DNA of 10,564 nt from Desulfobacteraceae bacterium (GTDB taxonomy: Bacteria; Desulfobacterota; Desulfobacteria; Desulfobacterales; Desulfosalsimonadaceae): assembly GCA_003551985.1 (NCBI GenBank), contig PUOB01000298.1:1-10564 (forward strand), in the 5' to 3' direction. Made by a program: the position numbers and the translations under genes. The stretch's first letter is position 1, and each line of letters opens with the position of its first letter. Below, piece after piece: positions 1 to 6,572 of this stretch. The notes under the pieces were generated by a model that searched no databases, was not told the DNA's origin, and was given only the letters and a program-made list of their open reading frames with translations.

Positions 1-20
1 AAATCTTTATCGCAGCCCGC

Positions 21-1316
21 CTACCGAAGCGCCTCCATGGCCTCTTCCAGCCGGTCCAGCCAGATTTGAACGATCTCATCGTATTCTCCGGTTCCCTTGA
101 ACACCATTTGGGTTTCGACGCCGGCATTCGCAAGCCTTTCCGTCCAGCTCTCCCCATGATGGTGATGGTGGTCGTGGTCGTGAGAATTTCCAGTTTTTCT
201 GATGCCCGCGACATCTTTCAGTGTGTGTGCGCCGACAATGGACATGAACGGCGCGATATAAGCCTTTTGAATGCCTTTTCCGGCAAATTCCTTCTTAACG
301 TCCTCAAAGGCGGGCGATCCGCCCAGGCAGCCCAGCGTTGCCACATACACGTTGTCATCCTTTTGCCGGAGCTTGTAGGCCAAGGCCTGGTAAAAGGCAT
401 TGGAGGGATGATACGTACCATGCCCCACCCAGATGACGGCTTCATCCGGCTTCCGGCCTTCAGGCGCATTGTCGATAAGGAGATCGCGGATGCGTTTCAT
501 TTCATCCGGCCCGCCCAACAGCGGGGATCCCAGCCTTACACGCGTAAAAACGCCGTCCATGCCGTCGAAAGCATCGACCACCGATCGGAGCCTGTGAAAT
601 TCCACACCGGCAATGGTATGCAGGGACTGAACGGCCACGTGAGTGAAGCCATCTTCCGCCATGCGGGAAAGGGCCATGGGAACGGAGTCGTAGTGTTCGC
701 CCTTTTCGGCCAGCGCCCGGCGCACCATTCCGGAAGTGTACGCCCACCGGACCGGAATATCGGGATGCGCCGCTTTCGTCATTTGCTCAATATTCTCAAA
801 CGCCGGCCGCGCTTCCGGATAGCTGGATCCGAAAGCCGCCAGCAGAATGCCTTTTTTCACTTTACCCGCTTTTCCTTCACCGACCCGCACGTCCATGGCA
901 GGCGTTACATACCGGACCTCGCCGTCGCTTTTCACCCGGAATATCACCGCAGATTCCCCCGCCTGCCTGCCGGTAATATGGACGTGATCGCCATGACTAT
1001 CCAGTGAGACAATGTCTTCGTTCGCGTCATCAGCGAGCGCCACATCCAGGACATTGCGTTTGCCGTCCAGTTCTATCTCCTTGTCGCCTCTGGCGGTAAT
1101 GACAGCGCCCAGGGAGAGGCTTTCCCCGGGTTCTATGACCGGCAGACTGCCATGCCAGTGGTCGAAATGGACATCGGCAACCACATTGTCCGCCCTGCGG
1201 TCAATGAGATCGAATCCGGTTATGGCGTTATGGGCCCCGGCTGCGGCGGGAAGAACGCCCCACCCGAAAAGACACAACAGCAGCAATACAATTTTTTTCA
1301 TTTTTCTCGTCTCCAT
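21..1316 (-). CDS. cbiK: Exported sirohydrochlorin cobaltochelatase, CbiK family, with N-terminal His-rich domain
   Basis: Class II chelatase that inserts Co2+ (or Fe2+/Ni2+) into sirohydrochlorin-type tetrapyrroles of the anaerobic B12 route. The 431 residues start with a signal peptide: basic METRKMKK, a hydrophobic run to about 20, and a likely cut after AAAGA (about 28). Residues 29-147 form an extra, probably beta-rich Ig-like domain with HFDHWHG (50-56) and HGDHVH (108-113). The chelatase domain begins near 155 (KKGILLAAFGSSYPEAR). The two family histidines are visible: H233 in QSLHTIAGVEF and H299 in GHGTYHPSNAFY. A histidine tract (379-387) is inserted before the conserved ESW near the C-terminus. 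Cytoplasmic CbiK is about 260-270 residues; exported forms are known in Desulfovibrio (CbiK-P). The ATG at 1316 has AAGGAG eight bases upstream; M6 is an alternative. It is the second gene after the cobalamin riboswitch, which supports cobalt chelation. The periplasmic location is inferred from the signal peptide. Confidence 0.93.
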   Translation of the reverse strand: METRKMKKIVLLLLCLFGWGVLPAAAGAHNAITGFDLIDRRADNVVADVHFDHWHGSLPVIEPGESLSLGAVITARGDKEIELDGKRNVLDVALADDANEDIVSLDSHGDHVHITGRQAGESAVIFRVKSDGEVRYVTPAMDVRVGEGKAGKVKKGILLAAFGSSYPEARPAFENIEQMTKAAHPDIPVRWAYTSGMVRRALAEKGEHYDSVPMALSRMAEDGFTHVAVQSLHTIAGVEFHRLRSVVDAFDGMDGVFTRVRLGSPLLGGPDEMKRIRDLLIDNAPEGRKPDEAVIWVGHGTYHPSNAFYQALAYKLRQKDDNVYVATLGCLGGSPAFEDVKKEFAGKGIQKAYIAPFMSIVGAHTLKDVAGIRKTGNSHDHDHHHHHGESWTERLANAGVETQMVFKGTGEYDEIVQIWLDRLEEAMEALR

Positions 1317-1405
1317 TTTCTCTTCTCCTTGCGGTTATTTTATATGGGTTTGCCGGTTTTCCGCCTGGCAAAACGGCCGTGGATCTGCGGAGAACAACGG
1401 CCGAA

Positions 1406-1423
1406 TCCATGGGGGAACATGGA
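1406..1423. repeat. Perfect 6-bp inverted repeat in the cbiK leader
   Basis: TCCATG and CATGGA flank a 6-base loop in the 132-base gap between the 64-residue gene and cbiK. A second pair, TTTGCC/GGCAAA (1349-1354 and 1367-1372), lies closer to cbiK. Neither is followed by a T run in the direction of transcription, so they are not obvious terminators. They may be intercistronic mRNA structures or chance. Confidence 0.3.
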
Positions 1424-1448
1424 CTTTCAAGAAATTCAAAAAGGGCGC

Positions 1449-1643
1449 TCAATTCGGCGTCTGACACAAAAAAATGTCCGGCGGATGGATATTCTGCCCG
1501 TTTTGATGGCCCTCGATCATGACGAGGCTGTGATAGTTCTTCTTCACCCACTTGTGAAGCGGACGAATAAAAGCGGGGTCGTGAAAATACAACGTTTCTC
1601 CCAGGCAGTGCAAATCCTGCTGAATGCGCCAATACAGATACAT
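1449..1643 (-). CDS. Small protein of unknown function, first gene after the cobalamin riboswitch
   Basis: I do not recognise this 64-residue protein. It has six histidines and two cysteines, several aromatic residues (MYLYWRIQQ at the start, WVKKNYH near the middle), and no signal peptide or membrane segment. The start is well supported: AAGGAGG lies four bases before the ATG, the strongest Shine-Dalgarno in this part of the window. It follows the riboswitch terminator by about 160 bases and precedes cbiK by 132, on the same strand, so it should be co-transcribed with cbiK and repressed by cobalamin. The codons carry no other known signal. A role in cobalt or corrinoid handling is suggested only by position. 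It could also be a short translated leader, or a decayed gene that kept its RBS. Confidence 0.6.
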   Translation of the reverse strand: MYLYWRIQQDLHCLGETLYFHDPAFIRPLHKWVKKNYHSLVMIEGHQNGQNIHPPDIFLCQTPN

Positions 1644-1800
1644 AAAACCTCCTTGTGTGGTTGGGTGCTGTATTGTTTGTCCTTATAAAGGGCCCCATGG
1701 CCGGCTCACCGACAGCCAGGCGCCGGACGGTTCAGGGGGGATTCAAACAAAGCGGCTCGGAAGAAGTGGATCGGCGCCTGGAGGCGGGCTGAGTTGCGAC

Positions 1801-1838
1801 AAAAAAAATCCCGGACCGAAATGAATTCGATCCGGGAT
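1801..1838 (-). terminator. Intrinsic terminator of the cobalamin riboswitch
   Basis: On the minus strand ATCCCGGA pairs perfectly with TCCGGGAT across a 15-base loop, and the second arm runs directly into a tract of eight Ts (1801-1808 read as A on the plus strand). It lies 68 bases after the aptamer and before both genes, the expected position for a transcription-attenuating expression platform. Cobalamin binding is expected to favour termination. Confidence 0.88.
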
Positions 1839-1871
1839 GTCCCTTTTTATCCGCAGATTCGCCAACAGGGC

Positions 1872-1918
1872 AAGACCTCGTCCTCGCAGTCGTTACCCCC
1901 TATGCACAGGCAGGTCTT
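1872..1918 (-). promoter_or_regulatory. Possible alternative pairing between expression platform and B12 box
   Basis: The minus-strand AAGACCT inside the B12 box (1912-1918) is perfectly complementary to AGGTCTT 34 bases downstream (1872-1878). Pairing would break the 3' side of the aptamer core, and so offers a ligand-free fold competing with the aptamer. How this is passed on to the terminator stem at 1808-1838 is not evident by eye. Confidence 0.4.
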
Positions 1919-2060
1919 CTGGCTTTCGGTTCATCCTACCGGCTGCGCCTTCCCGGCTTTTGGGCCAGTGGCATTGTGCAGCTTTCGTCCCCGATTACAG
2001 CGGCGGGCCCGTCCCCGATTTTCACGGGGTTCCCTATTGTGCTCCGCAGGGAGCACCTGT
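1906..2060 (-). ncRNA. Cobalamin (adenosylcobalamin-type) riboswitch aptamer
   Basis: The minus strand carries the full set of conserved cobalamin aptamer elements in order. P1 forms from ACAGG (2056-2060) with CCTGT (1906-1910). Next comes AATAGGGAA with a hairpin CCCCGTGAAAATCGGGG, then GCCGCTGTAATCGGGGACG, then TGCCACTGG, and then the B12 box AGCCAGAAGACCTGCC (1909-1924). The order and spacing resemble the E. coli btuB leader. It sits between a promoter-like sequence and an intrinsic terminator, upstream of a small gene and cbiK, so it should switch these genes off when cobalamin is plentiful. Ligand class (AdoCbl or MeCbl/aquo-Cbl) cannot be decided by eye. Confidence 0.93.
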
Positions 2061-2073
2061 ACAATGATTTGTC

Positions 2074-2103
2074 AATCTACTGATCGCATATAGAATATGT
2101 CAA
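2074..2103 (-). promoter_or_regulatory. Sigma-70-type promoter for the riboswitch transcript
   Basis: A perfect -35 TTGACA (2098-2103 on the minus strand) is followed, after 18 bases, by TAGATT (2074-2079), a 4/6 match to the -10 box. Initiation a few bases further on would place the start shortly before the riboswitch P1 stem at 2060. A second TTGACA (2070-2075) overlaps the -10 but has no -10 at a suitable distance. Confidence 0.5.
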
Positions 2104-2353
2104 GGGAAAAAGCTGTTTTGTTTGTTCATTCACCTGCCAGAAATACGTCCAGAAGTTGTTTGCGGATCCGGGGAAACGGCCCACGATAAACATCCCTTAT
2201 CGTTATGCTGTTTGCACCATTGCCAGCAATATCCCCCACACGATTCATTGATCAACCTTTTTCAATTGCTGCCGATTGATCCGCCAAAAACCGTGTTTGA
2301 AACAAGTCAGCATGCGCCTTGATTTTGAACGTTTAAACGATCCATCCGTCCCA
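2104..2353. other. Gap between hydrolase remnant and riboswitch promoter
   Basis: This stretch holds no convincing gene. A 40-codon reading frame on the minus strand (2126-2248) starts with ATG behind a weak AAGG, but its product resembles nothing I know. No clear terminator for the dct operon is visible here, so the operon end may be Rho-dependent or located in sequence lost with the hydrolase 3' part. Confidence 0.4.
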
Positions 2354-2515
2354 CTATTTGACGATGGGCACATCCAGTTCTTCCGCCGCCCGGCAGCGTT
2401 GGTTGACGCGGGAAACCACCTCTTCCGCACGCGTCATGACCGTCACCATGGACTGCTGGATATCGATAACCAGCAGCAGACTGTTTTCCCGGGTTGCAAT
2501 CCATTCATGACGCAT
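2354..2515 (-). pseudogene. Truncated isochorismatase/nicotinamidase-family hydrolase
   Basis: Starting at an ATG with GGAG eight bases upstream, this frame encodes 53 residues and stops at TAG. The product opens like the cysteine hydrolase family: LLLVIDIQQSMV at 13-24 contains the aspartate (D18) that normally belongs to the Asp-Lys-Cys triad, and a helix AEEVVSRVNQRCRAAEELD is followed by VPIV at 49-52. Intact members are about 180-200 residues and continue with a TEQYP-type motif, the lysine and the cysteine. None of these appears downstream in any frame, so the rest seems deleted, not shifted. It lies 47 bases after the CoA-transferase and was probably the fifth gene of the dct operon. 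A functional short protein is unlikely. Confidence 0.6.
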
Positions 2516-2525
2516 GGGGCTTTCT

Positions 2526-2550
2526 CCACAGGTTGTATAACCTTTAGTGG
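2526..2550 (-). repeat. Small imperfect hairpin after the CoA-transferase gene
   Basis: CCAC-TAA-AGGTT pairs with AACCT-GTGG in the 47-base gap between the CoA-transferase stop and the hydrolase remnant. There is no T tract, so it is not a standard terminator. It partly covers the start of the remnant's ribosome binding region. Confidence 0.3.
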
Positions 2551-2562
2551 AGCAGGATTCAG

Positions 2563-4590
2563 TTATCCTGATCCTTGATCTTCTTTCTTGCCTTTTAATG
2601 CAGTCAGGGCTTCTTGCGGGGTTTTGTATATGTGCGGCGTGATGTTGAACCGCAGCAGGGCATCCCCCAGCTTGGCGCGCAAAAATGTGCTGGTGGTATA
2701 TCGGGTTACGCCGGAATAAAGATCTTCTGACAAGCGCTTGATCATCTCCGTATACGCCGGTATGAGCTCGGTGTCGATATGAAAATTATCATAGTTGACA
2801 ACCGTATACACCCTGTGCCCAAGGGGCTCCAGGATCTCCCGCACCTTTTCCTCCACCTGCCGGATATCCTCCCGGCTCTTGACCGAATACCCCTCGAAAT
2901 TGACGAAAAAAAGGTTGCGGTCCCCGTCATAGCTCAATCGCTTGTCTATGGACAAAAAAAGCAGGTCCTTTTTGAGCTGCATGGGCTCACCCCTGAAAAT
3001 CCGGGGGTCCATCTGCGCCGGGGGATCGGCGATTATCGGCTCGAATTCCATGAGCGCCAGGATATCCTTTTGCAAGTTGACTCCGGGGGCGATTTCAATG
3101 AGTTCCATGCCCTTTTCAGTCAATTTAAACACGCAGCGCTCCGTTATATAAAGCACAGGCTGCTTGTTTTGAAGAGCGTATGCGCCGCTGAACGTGGTAT
3201 GTTCCACCTGGTTGACAAACTTTTTGAATTCCCCCTCCCGGTTGATCCGCAAACCGCCGTCGACAATCGCCACATCCAGCCCCCCGGCGGTAAAGGTTCC
3301 CACAAATATGACCTTTTTGGCTTTCTGGCTGATGTTGATGAACCCGCCCGCACCTGCCAGCCGGGGGCCAAACTTGCTGACATTGAGATTGCCGTGCCGG
3401 TCGGCCTGCGCCAGTCCCAAAAAGGCCAAATCCAGCCCGCCGCCGTCATAAAAATCGAACTGTTCGGGCTGGCTGATCAGGGCCTCGGTGTTGGTGGCTG
3501 CGCCGAAGTTCAGCCCGCCGGCGGGAATGCCGCCGATCACGCCGGGTTCCGCCGTCAGCGTCAGGTAGTCCAAAACGTTTTCCTCATTTGCGATGTTGGC
3601 GACGCCTTCGGGCATGCCAATCCCCAGGTTGACCACGCTGTTGGCCTCGAGCTCCATGGCGGCTCTCCTGGCGATGATTTTGCGTTCATCGAGTTCCATC
3701 GCGGCCATTGAATGGAGCGGCACCTTTATTTCGGAGCTGAAGGACGGGTTGTAGCGGACCCCGAAGGTTTGCCAGTGATTTTCGGGCTCTGCCACCACCA
3801 CGCAGTCCACCATGATTCCCGGTATTTTTACCTGGCGCGCGTTGAGCGTCCCTTTTTCAGCGATCCTTTCCACCTGCACGATGACAAAACCGTTGGAGTT
3901 CCTGGCCGCGGTGGCCATGGCCAGATTTTCCAGGTTGAGGGCTTCCTTTTCCATGGTGATATTGCCCAGGGTGTCCGCCGTGGTTCCCCGCAATATGGCC
4001 ACATTGATGGGGAATGTTTTGTAAGCAAGGTATTCAATGCCGTCAAAAACGACTATTTCGACAAGGTCCTCGGTCGTTTGATCATTTAACTTCCCGCCGC
4101 CTTTACGGGGATCCACAAATGTGCCCAGGCCGACCGTGGTTATGGTTCGGGGCTTGCCCGCGGCAATATCCCGGTACAAATGAGAGATAACCCCCTGGGG
4201 CAGATTGTAGGCGCTGATCTTGTTTTCCACGGCCAGTTTCTGGACCTTGGGCACCAGGCCCCAATGTCCCCCGATGACCTTTCGGATCAGCCCTTCGTGC
4301 CCAAAATGGTTTAATCCCTTGTCCTTTCCGTCTCCCTGGCCCGCGGCATAAACCAGTGTCAAATTTTTCGGCGATCCGGTTTGAAGAAAGTGATTTTCCA
4401 GTGCGATGGCAATGTGTTCGGGAAATCCGGTCCCCACGAACCCCCCGGTGGCAATGGTATCGTTGTCACGGATGATGCTGATAGCCTCTTCGCTCGTGAC
4501 GATCTTTCCCTTCTGGGCTGTAAACGGCGGCAGTGAAGACAGTACAGGATGCATGGATGTTTTTTCAGGGTCTTTTTGTTCCTGGCCCAT
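2563..4590 (-). CDS. Acyl-CoA:acetate/3-ketoacid CoA-transferase with extra C-terminal domain
   Basis: Family I CoA-transferase of the YdiF/propionate CoA-transferase type, with alpha and beta halves fused. It moves CoA from a donor such as acetyl-CoA to a carboxylate. Numbered from M1 at 4614 (683 residues), the alpha half spans about 35-300, with [15 protein letters not shown] (55-69) and [17 protein letters not shown] (161-177). The beta half spans about 310-530, with [11 protein letters not shown] (329-339) and the catalytic glutamate E356 in [12 protein letters not shown]. YdiF-like enzymes end near 520-530; here about 145 residues follow (538-683) with no similarity I can name. I prefer M9 (4590) as the start because GGAGAG lies six bases upstream, whereas the ATG at 4614 has no Shine-Dalgarno. 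It follows dctM by 34 bases, so the likely job is to activate the acid brought in by the TRAP system. Substrate unknown. Confidence 0.92.
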   Translation of the reverse strand: MGQEQKDPEKTSMHPVLSSLPPFTAQKGKIVTSEEAISIIRDNDTIATGGFVGTGFPEHIAIALENHFLQTGSPKNLTLVYAAGQGDGKDKGLNHFGHEGLIRKVIGGHWGLVPKVQKLAVENKISAYNLPQGVISHLYRDIAAGKPRTITTVGLGTFVDPRKGGGKLNDQTTEDLVEIVVFDGIEYLAYKTFPINVAILRGTTADTLGNITMEKEALNLENLAMATAARNSNGFVIVQVERIAEKGTLNARQVKIPGIMVDCVVVAEPENHWQTFGVRYNPSFSSEIKVPLHSMAAMELDERKIIARRAAMELEANSVVNLGIGMPEGVANIANEENVLDYLTLTAEPGVIGGIPAGGLNFGAATNTEALISQPEQFDFYDGGGLDLAFLGLAQADRHGNLNVSKFGPRLAGAGGFINISQKAKKVIFVGTFTAGGLDVAIVDGGLRINREGEFKKFVNQVEHTTFSGAYALQNKQPVLYITERCVFKLTEKGMELIEIAPGVNLQKDILALMEFEPIIADPPAQMDPRIFRGEPMQLKKDLLFLSIDKRLSYDGDRNLFFVNFEGYSVKSREDIRQVEEKVREILEPLGHRVYTVVNYDNFHIDTELIPAYTEMIKRLSEDLYSGVTRYTTSTFLRAKLGDALLRFNITPHIYKTPQEALTALKGKKEDQGSG

Positions 4591-4624
4591 ATTCGGCTCT
4601 CCATGGTTTTTCATCTGGGTTCAT

Positions 4625-5947
4625 TTAAATCAGTCCGGCCGCCTTGGGCAGGAACAGCAGGATTTCCGGAAAAAGAGAAAAAATCAGAAGCGCTGTAAGC
4701 ATTAACAGGAGATACGGCACAACGCCCTTGTATATATCGCCAAGCGTTACTTGCGGCGGCGCAATGCCTTTGAGGTAGAAAATCGTCAATGCAAACGGCG
4801 GGGTCAGAAACGACGTCTGGAGAACAATAATGTTCATCAGGGAGAACCAGACCGGATCGAACCCCAATGCAACCGCAATGGGCGTGAACAGGGGAACCAC
4901 GATCATGATGATGCCGATCCAGTCCAGGAAGCATCCCATGAGGATGATAATGAGCCACATGACGATCAAAATTCCCCACGGGCCGAACGGCAGGCCCATG
5001 ATGGAACTCTCGATGACCCTCCCGCAGCCCAGGCGGACGAACACGGTGGTAAAAAAGGAGGCCCCTATCACGACCATGTAGACCATCGCGGATGTTTTGG
5101 CCGTTCTTATGGCGGCCTCCACCAGTGTGGCCACTGTCAGCTTCCGGTACCCGAGGGCCAGAAATACCGCCGCCAGGGCGCCGATTGCCGCCGCCTCGGT
5201 GGGCGCGGCAAGGCCAAAGAAAATCGTTCCCAAAACCGCCAGTATCAGTGTAAGCACGGGCAGCACGGACACACAAAACATCCTGGCTTTTTGCCAGAAC
5301 GAATAATAGATGCCTTCTTCAGACGCCGAGGGCCCCATGGAAGGGGTAATAAAGCACCGGATGCCGATGTAGGAGACATATAGCAGCGCAAGAATAACCC
5401 CCGGTACAAACGCCCCTATCAGAAGGGCCCCCACGGACACGTTCGCCACGGGGGCATACACGAGGATCAAAATGGACGGCGGAATCAGGATGCCCAGCGC
5501 ACCGCCCGCGCATACTGCGCCGGAGGCCATGGGCTTGTTGTACTTGTATTTCATCATTGCGGGCATGGAGATAATGCCCATGGTAACGACCGTAGCGCCC
5601 ACCACGCCGGTTGCCGCGGCGAAGATGGTGCACGTCAGCACGGTGGCAATGGCCAGTCCGCCTTTGAGTTTGCCGGTCAGGACATAAATCGCGTCATACA
5701 GCCTGCCGGCCAGCCCGGATTTTTCGATGACGATGCCCATGAAAACAAATAATGGAATCGCGATCAGGGTATAGTCGGACAGGACCACGTGTGTTCGCAG
5801 CATGAATGTGTTGGCGATTCGGGGCCCGACGAATATCATGCCGAAGATCGTGGCGATGCCGGCCAGGGAAAACCCGATGGGAAAGCCCATCATAATGACC
5901 ACGATAAGGCTGGTCAGCATTAAGACGGTTATCAATTCAACGCTCAT
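4625..5947 (-). CDS. dctM: TRAP transporter large permease subunit, DctM family
   Basis: Twelve-helix-type membrane component that carries out sodium-driven uptake of the ligand delivered by the binding protein. The 440 residues match the family length (about 425-440). Hydrophobic segments alternate through the protein, and family signatures are present: GFPIGFSLAGIA (21-32), GGALGILIPPSI (148-159), GLAAPTEAAAIGA (245-257), GCFLDWIGIIMIVVPLF (338-354) and LTPPF (381-385). The start overlaps the dctQ stop by 11 bases (ATGAGCGTTGA), and AAGGAA eight bases upstream supports it. This overlap points to translational coupling with dctQ. The stop lies 34 bases before the preferred CoA-transferase start. 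Confidence 0.96.
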   Translation of the reverse strand: MSVELITVLMLTSLIVVIMMGFPIGFSLAGIATIFGMIFVGPRIANTFMLRTHVVLSDYTLIAIPLFVFMGIVIEKSGLAGRLYDAIYVLTGKLKGGLAIATVLTCTIFAAATGVVGATVVTMGIISMPAMMKYKYNKPMASGAVCAGGALGILIPPSILILVYAPVANVSVGALLIGAFVPGVILALLYVSYIGIRCFITPSMGPSASEEGIYYSFWQKARMFCVSVLPVLTLILAVLGTIFFGLAAPTEAAAIGALAAVFLALGYRKLTVATLVEAAIRTAKTSAMVYMVVIGASFFTTVFVRLGCGRVIESSIMGLPFGPWGILIVMWLIIILMGCFLDWIGIIMIVVPLFTPIAVALGFDPVWFSLMNIIVLQTSFLTPPFALTIFYLKGIAPPQVTLGDIYKGVVPYLLLMLTALLIFSLFPEILLFLPKAAGLI

Positions 5948-6458
5948 TCAGCTTATTCCTTCCCAGCAAAATACAGATTTCCTTTAACAGTTGTGAGACG
6001 CCCTGCAGCACAAGCAGCGCCACGCCGAAAAATATCCAGGTCTTGTAGGGGTAAACAGGCGGCATGGCGCCGATGGTGGAGCGCTCCTGGAGAGCCCATG
6101 AGCGGAGCATGTCCGTGTACATGACCCGGCCGATATTGGACCAAGCCAGGAAAAACAGTCCCAGTATGAACACGATGCTTAAAAATGCGCCCACTCTTTC
6201 CGGAAGCCGGCTGTAAATCAGGTCCACGGACACGTGCTCTCTGCATTGCCAGGTATAACCCATTGAAAGCATAAGAAAAAAACTGGATAAAAAATAGGTC
6301 AGGTTGAAGCTCCATTGTGTCGGGGCGCCGAAAAAATACCGGGCGAACACCTCGTAGGCCAGCGTCAGAATCAGTGCAAACACTAAAAAAGACACTGTCT
6401 TGGAGACAATTTCGTTTATCTTGTCGATGACACGAATGATCTTGTTGATGACAACCAT
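5937..6458 (-). CDS. dctQ: TRAP transporter small permease subunit, DctQ family
   Basis: Four-helix membrane partner of DctM. The 173 residues show hydrophobic segments at about 20-42, 52-68, 90-110 and 140-160. Family landmarks are YEVFARYFFGAPTQWSFNLT (35-54), with the usual Arg, Pro and Trp before the second helix, then REHVSVDL (73-80) and PPVYPYKTWIF (133-143). The start has AAGGA six bases upstream. It lies 114 bases after dctP, separated by a long stem-loop, and overlaps dctM by 11 bases. Sequence conservation in DctQ is low, so the identity rests partly on gene order P-Q-M. Confidence 0.94.
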   Translation of the reverse strand: MVVINKIIRVIDKINEIVSKTVSFLVFALILTLAYEVFARYFFGAPTQWSFNLTYFLSSFFLMLSMGYTWQCREHVSVDLIYSRLPERVGAFLSIVFILGLFFLAWSNIGRVMYTDMLRSWALQERSTIGAMPPVYPYKTWIFFGVALLVLQGVSQLLKEICILLGRNKLNER

Positions 6459-6506
6459 TTATCATCCTTATGATTTCATAATGAAAAACAACAAACACCC
6501 ATTTGC

Positions 6507-6565
6507 AGCGCCGCTGCACGGGGCGCGGCGGTGGAAATCCCCGCCCGGCCCGTGCAGCGGCCGCT
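6507..6565 (-). repeat. Long GC-rich stem-loop between dctP and dctQ
   Basis: CCGCTGCACGGG (6511-6522) and its perfect complement CCCGTGCAGCGG (6549-6560) form a 12-bp stem. AGCG/CGCT extends it past a one-base bulge, and GGCGG/CCGCC form an inner stem. The next dctQ-side bases include a T-rich stretch only about 12 bases later, so it is at best a partial terminator. Such structures commonly stabilise the upstream binding-protein mRNA and lower expression of the membrane subunits. Confidence 0.7.
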
Positions 6566-6572
6566 TGCCTCG

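Noticed and set aside
141..182. Imperfect trinucleotide-like repeat (GGT/GAT) suggesting a microsatellite
   Set aside because: It is explained by the histidine/aspartate tract encoded by cbiK on the minus strand.
66..1007. Long plus-strand open frame of 313 codons opposite cbiK
   Set aside because: It is antisense to a clear chelatase gene, has no ribosome binding site, and its product has no recognisable motif.
2070..2075. Second TTGACA as an alternative -35 box
   Set aside because: No -10-like hexamer lies 16-18 bases downstream; that position falls inside the riboswitch P1 stem.
2126..2248. 40-codon minus-strand frame between the hydrolase remnant and the riboswitch promoter
   Set aside because: It has only a weak AAGG before the ATG, no recognisable product, and lies next to degraded sequence.
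2779..3711. Plus-strand open frame of 310 codons opposite the CoA-transferase
   Set aside because: It is a shadow of a gene with intact catalytic motifs; composition and lack of a start signal argue against coding.
4751..5383. Plus-strand frame opposite dctM, rich in Arg, His and Gln
   Set aside because: The odd composition is what the reverse complement of a hydrophobic membrane protein gene produces.
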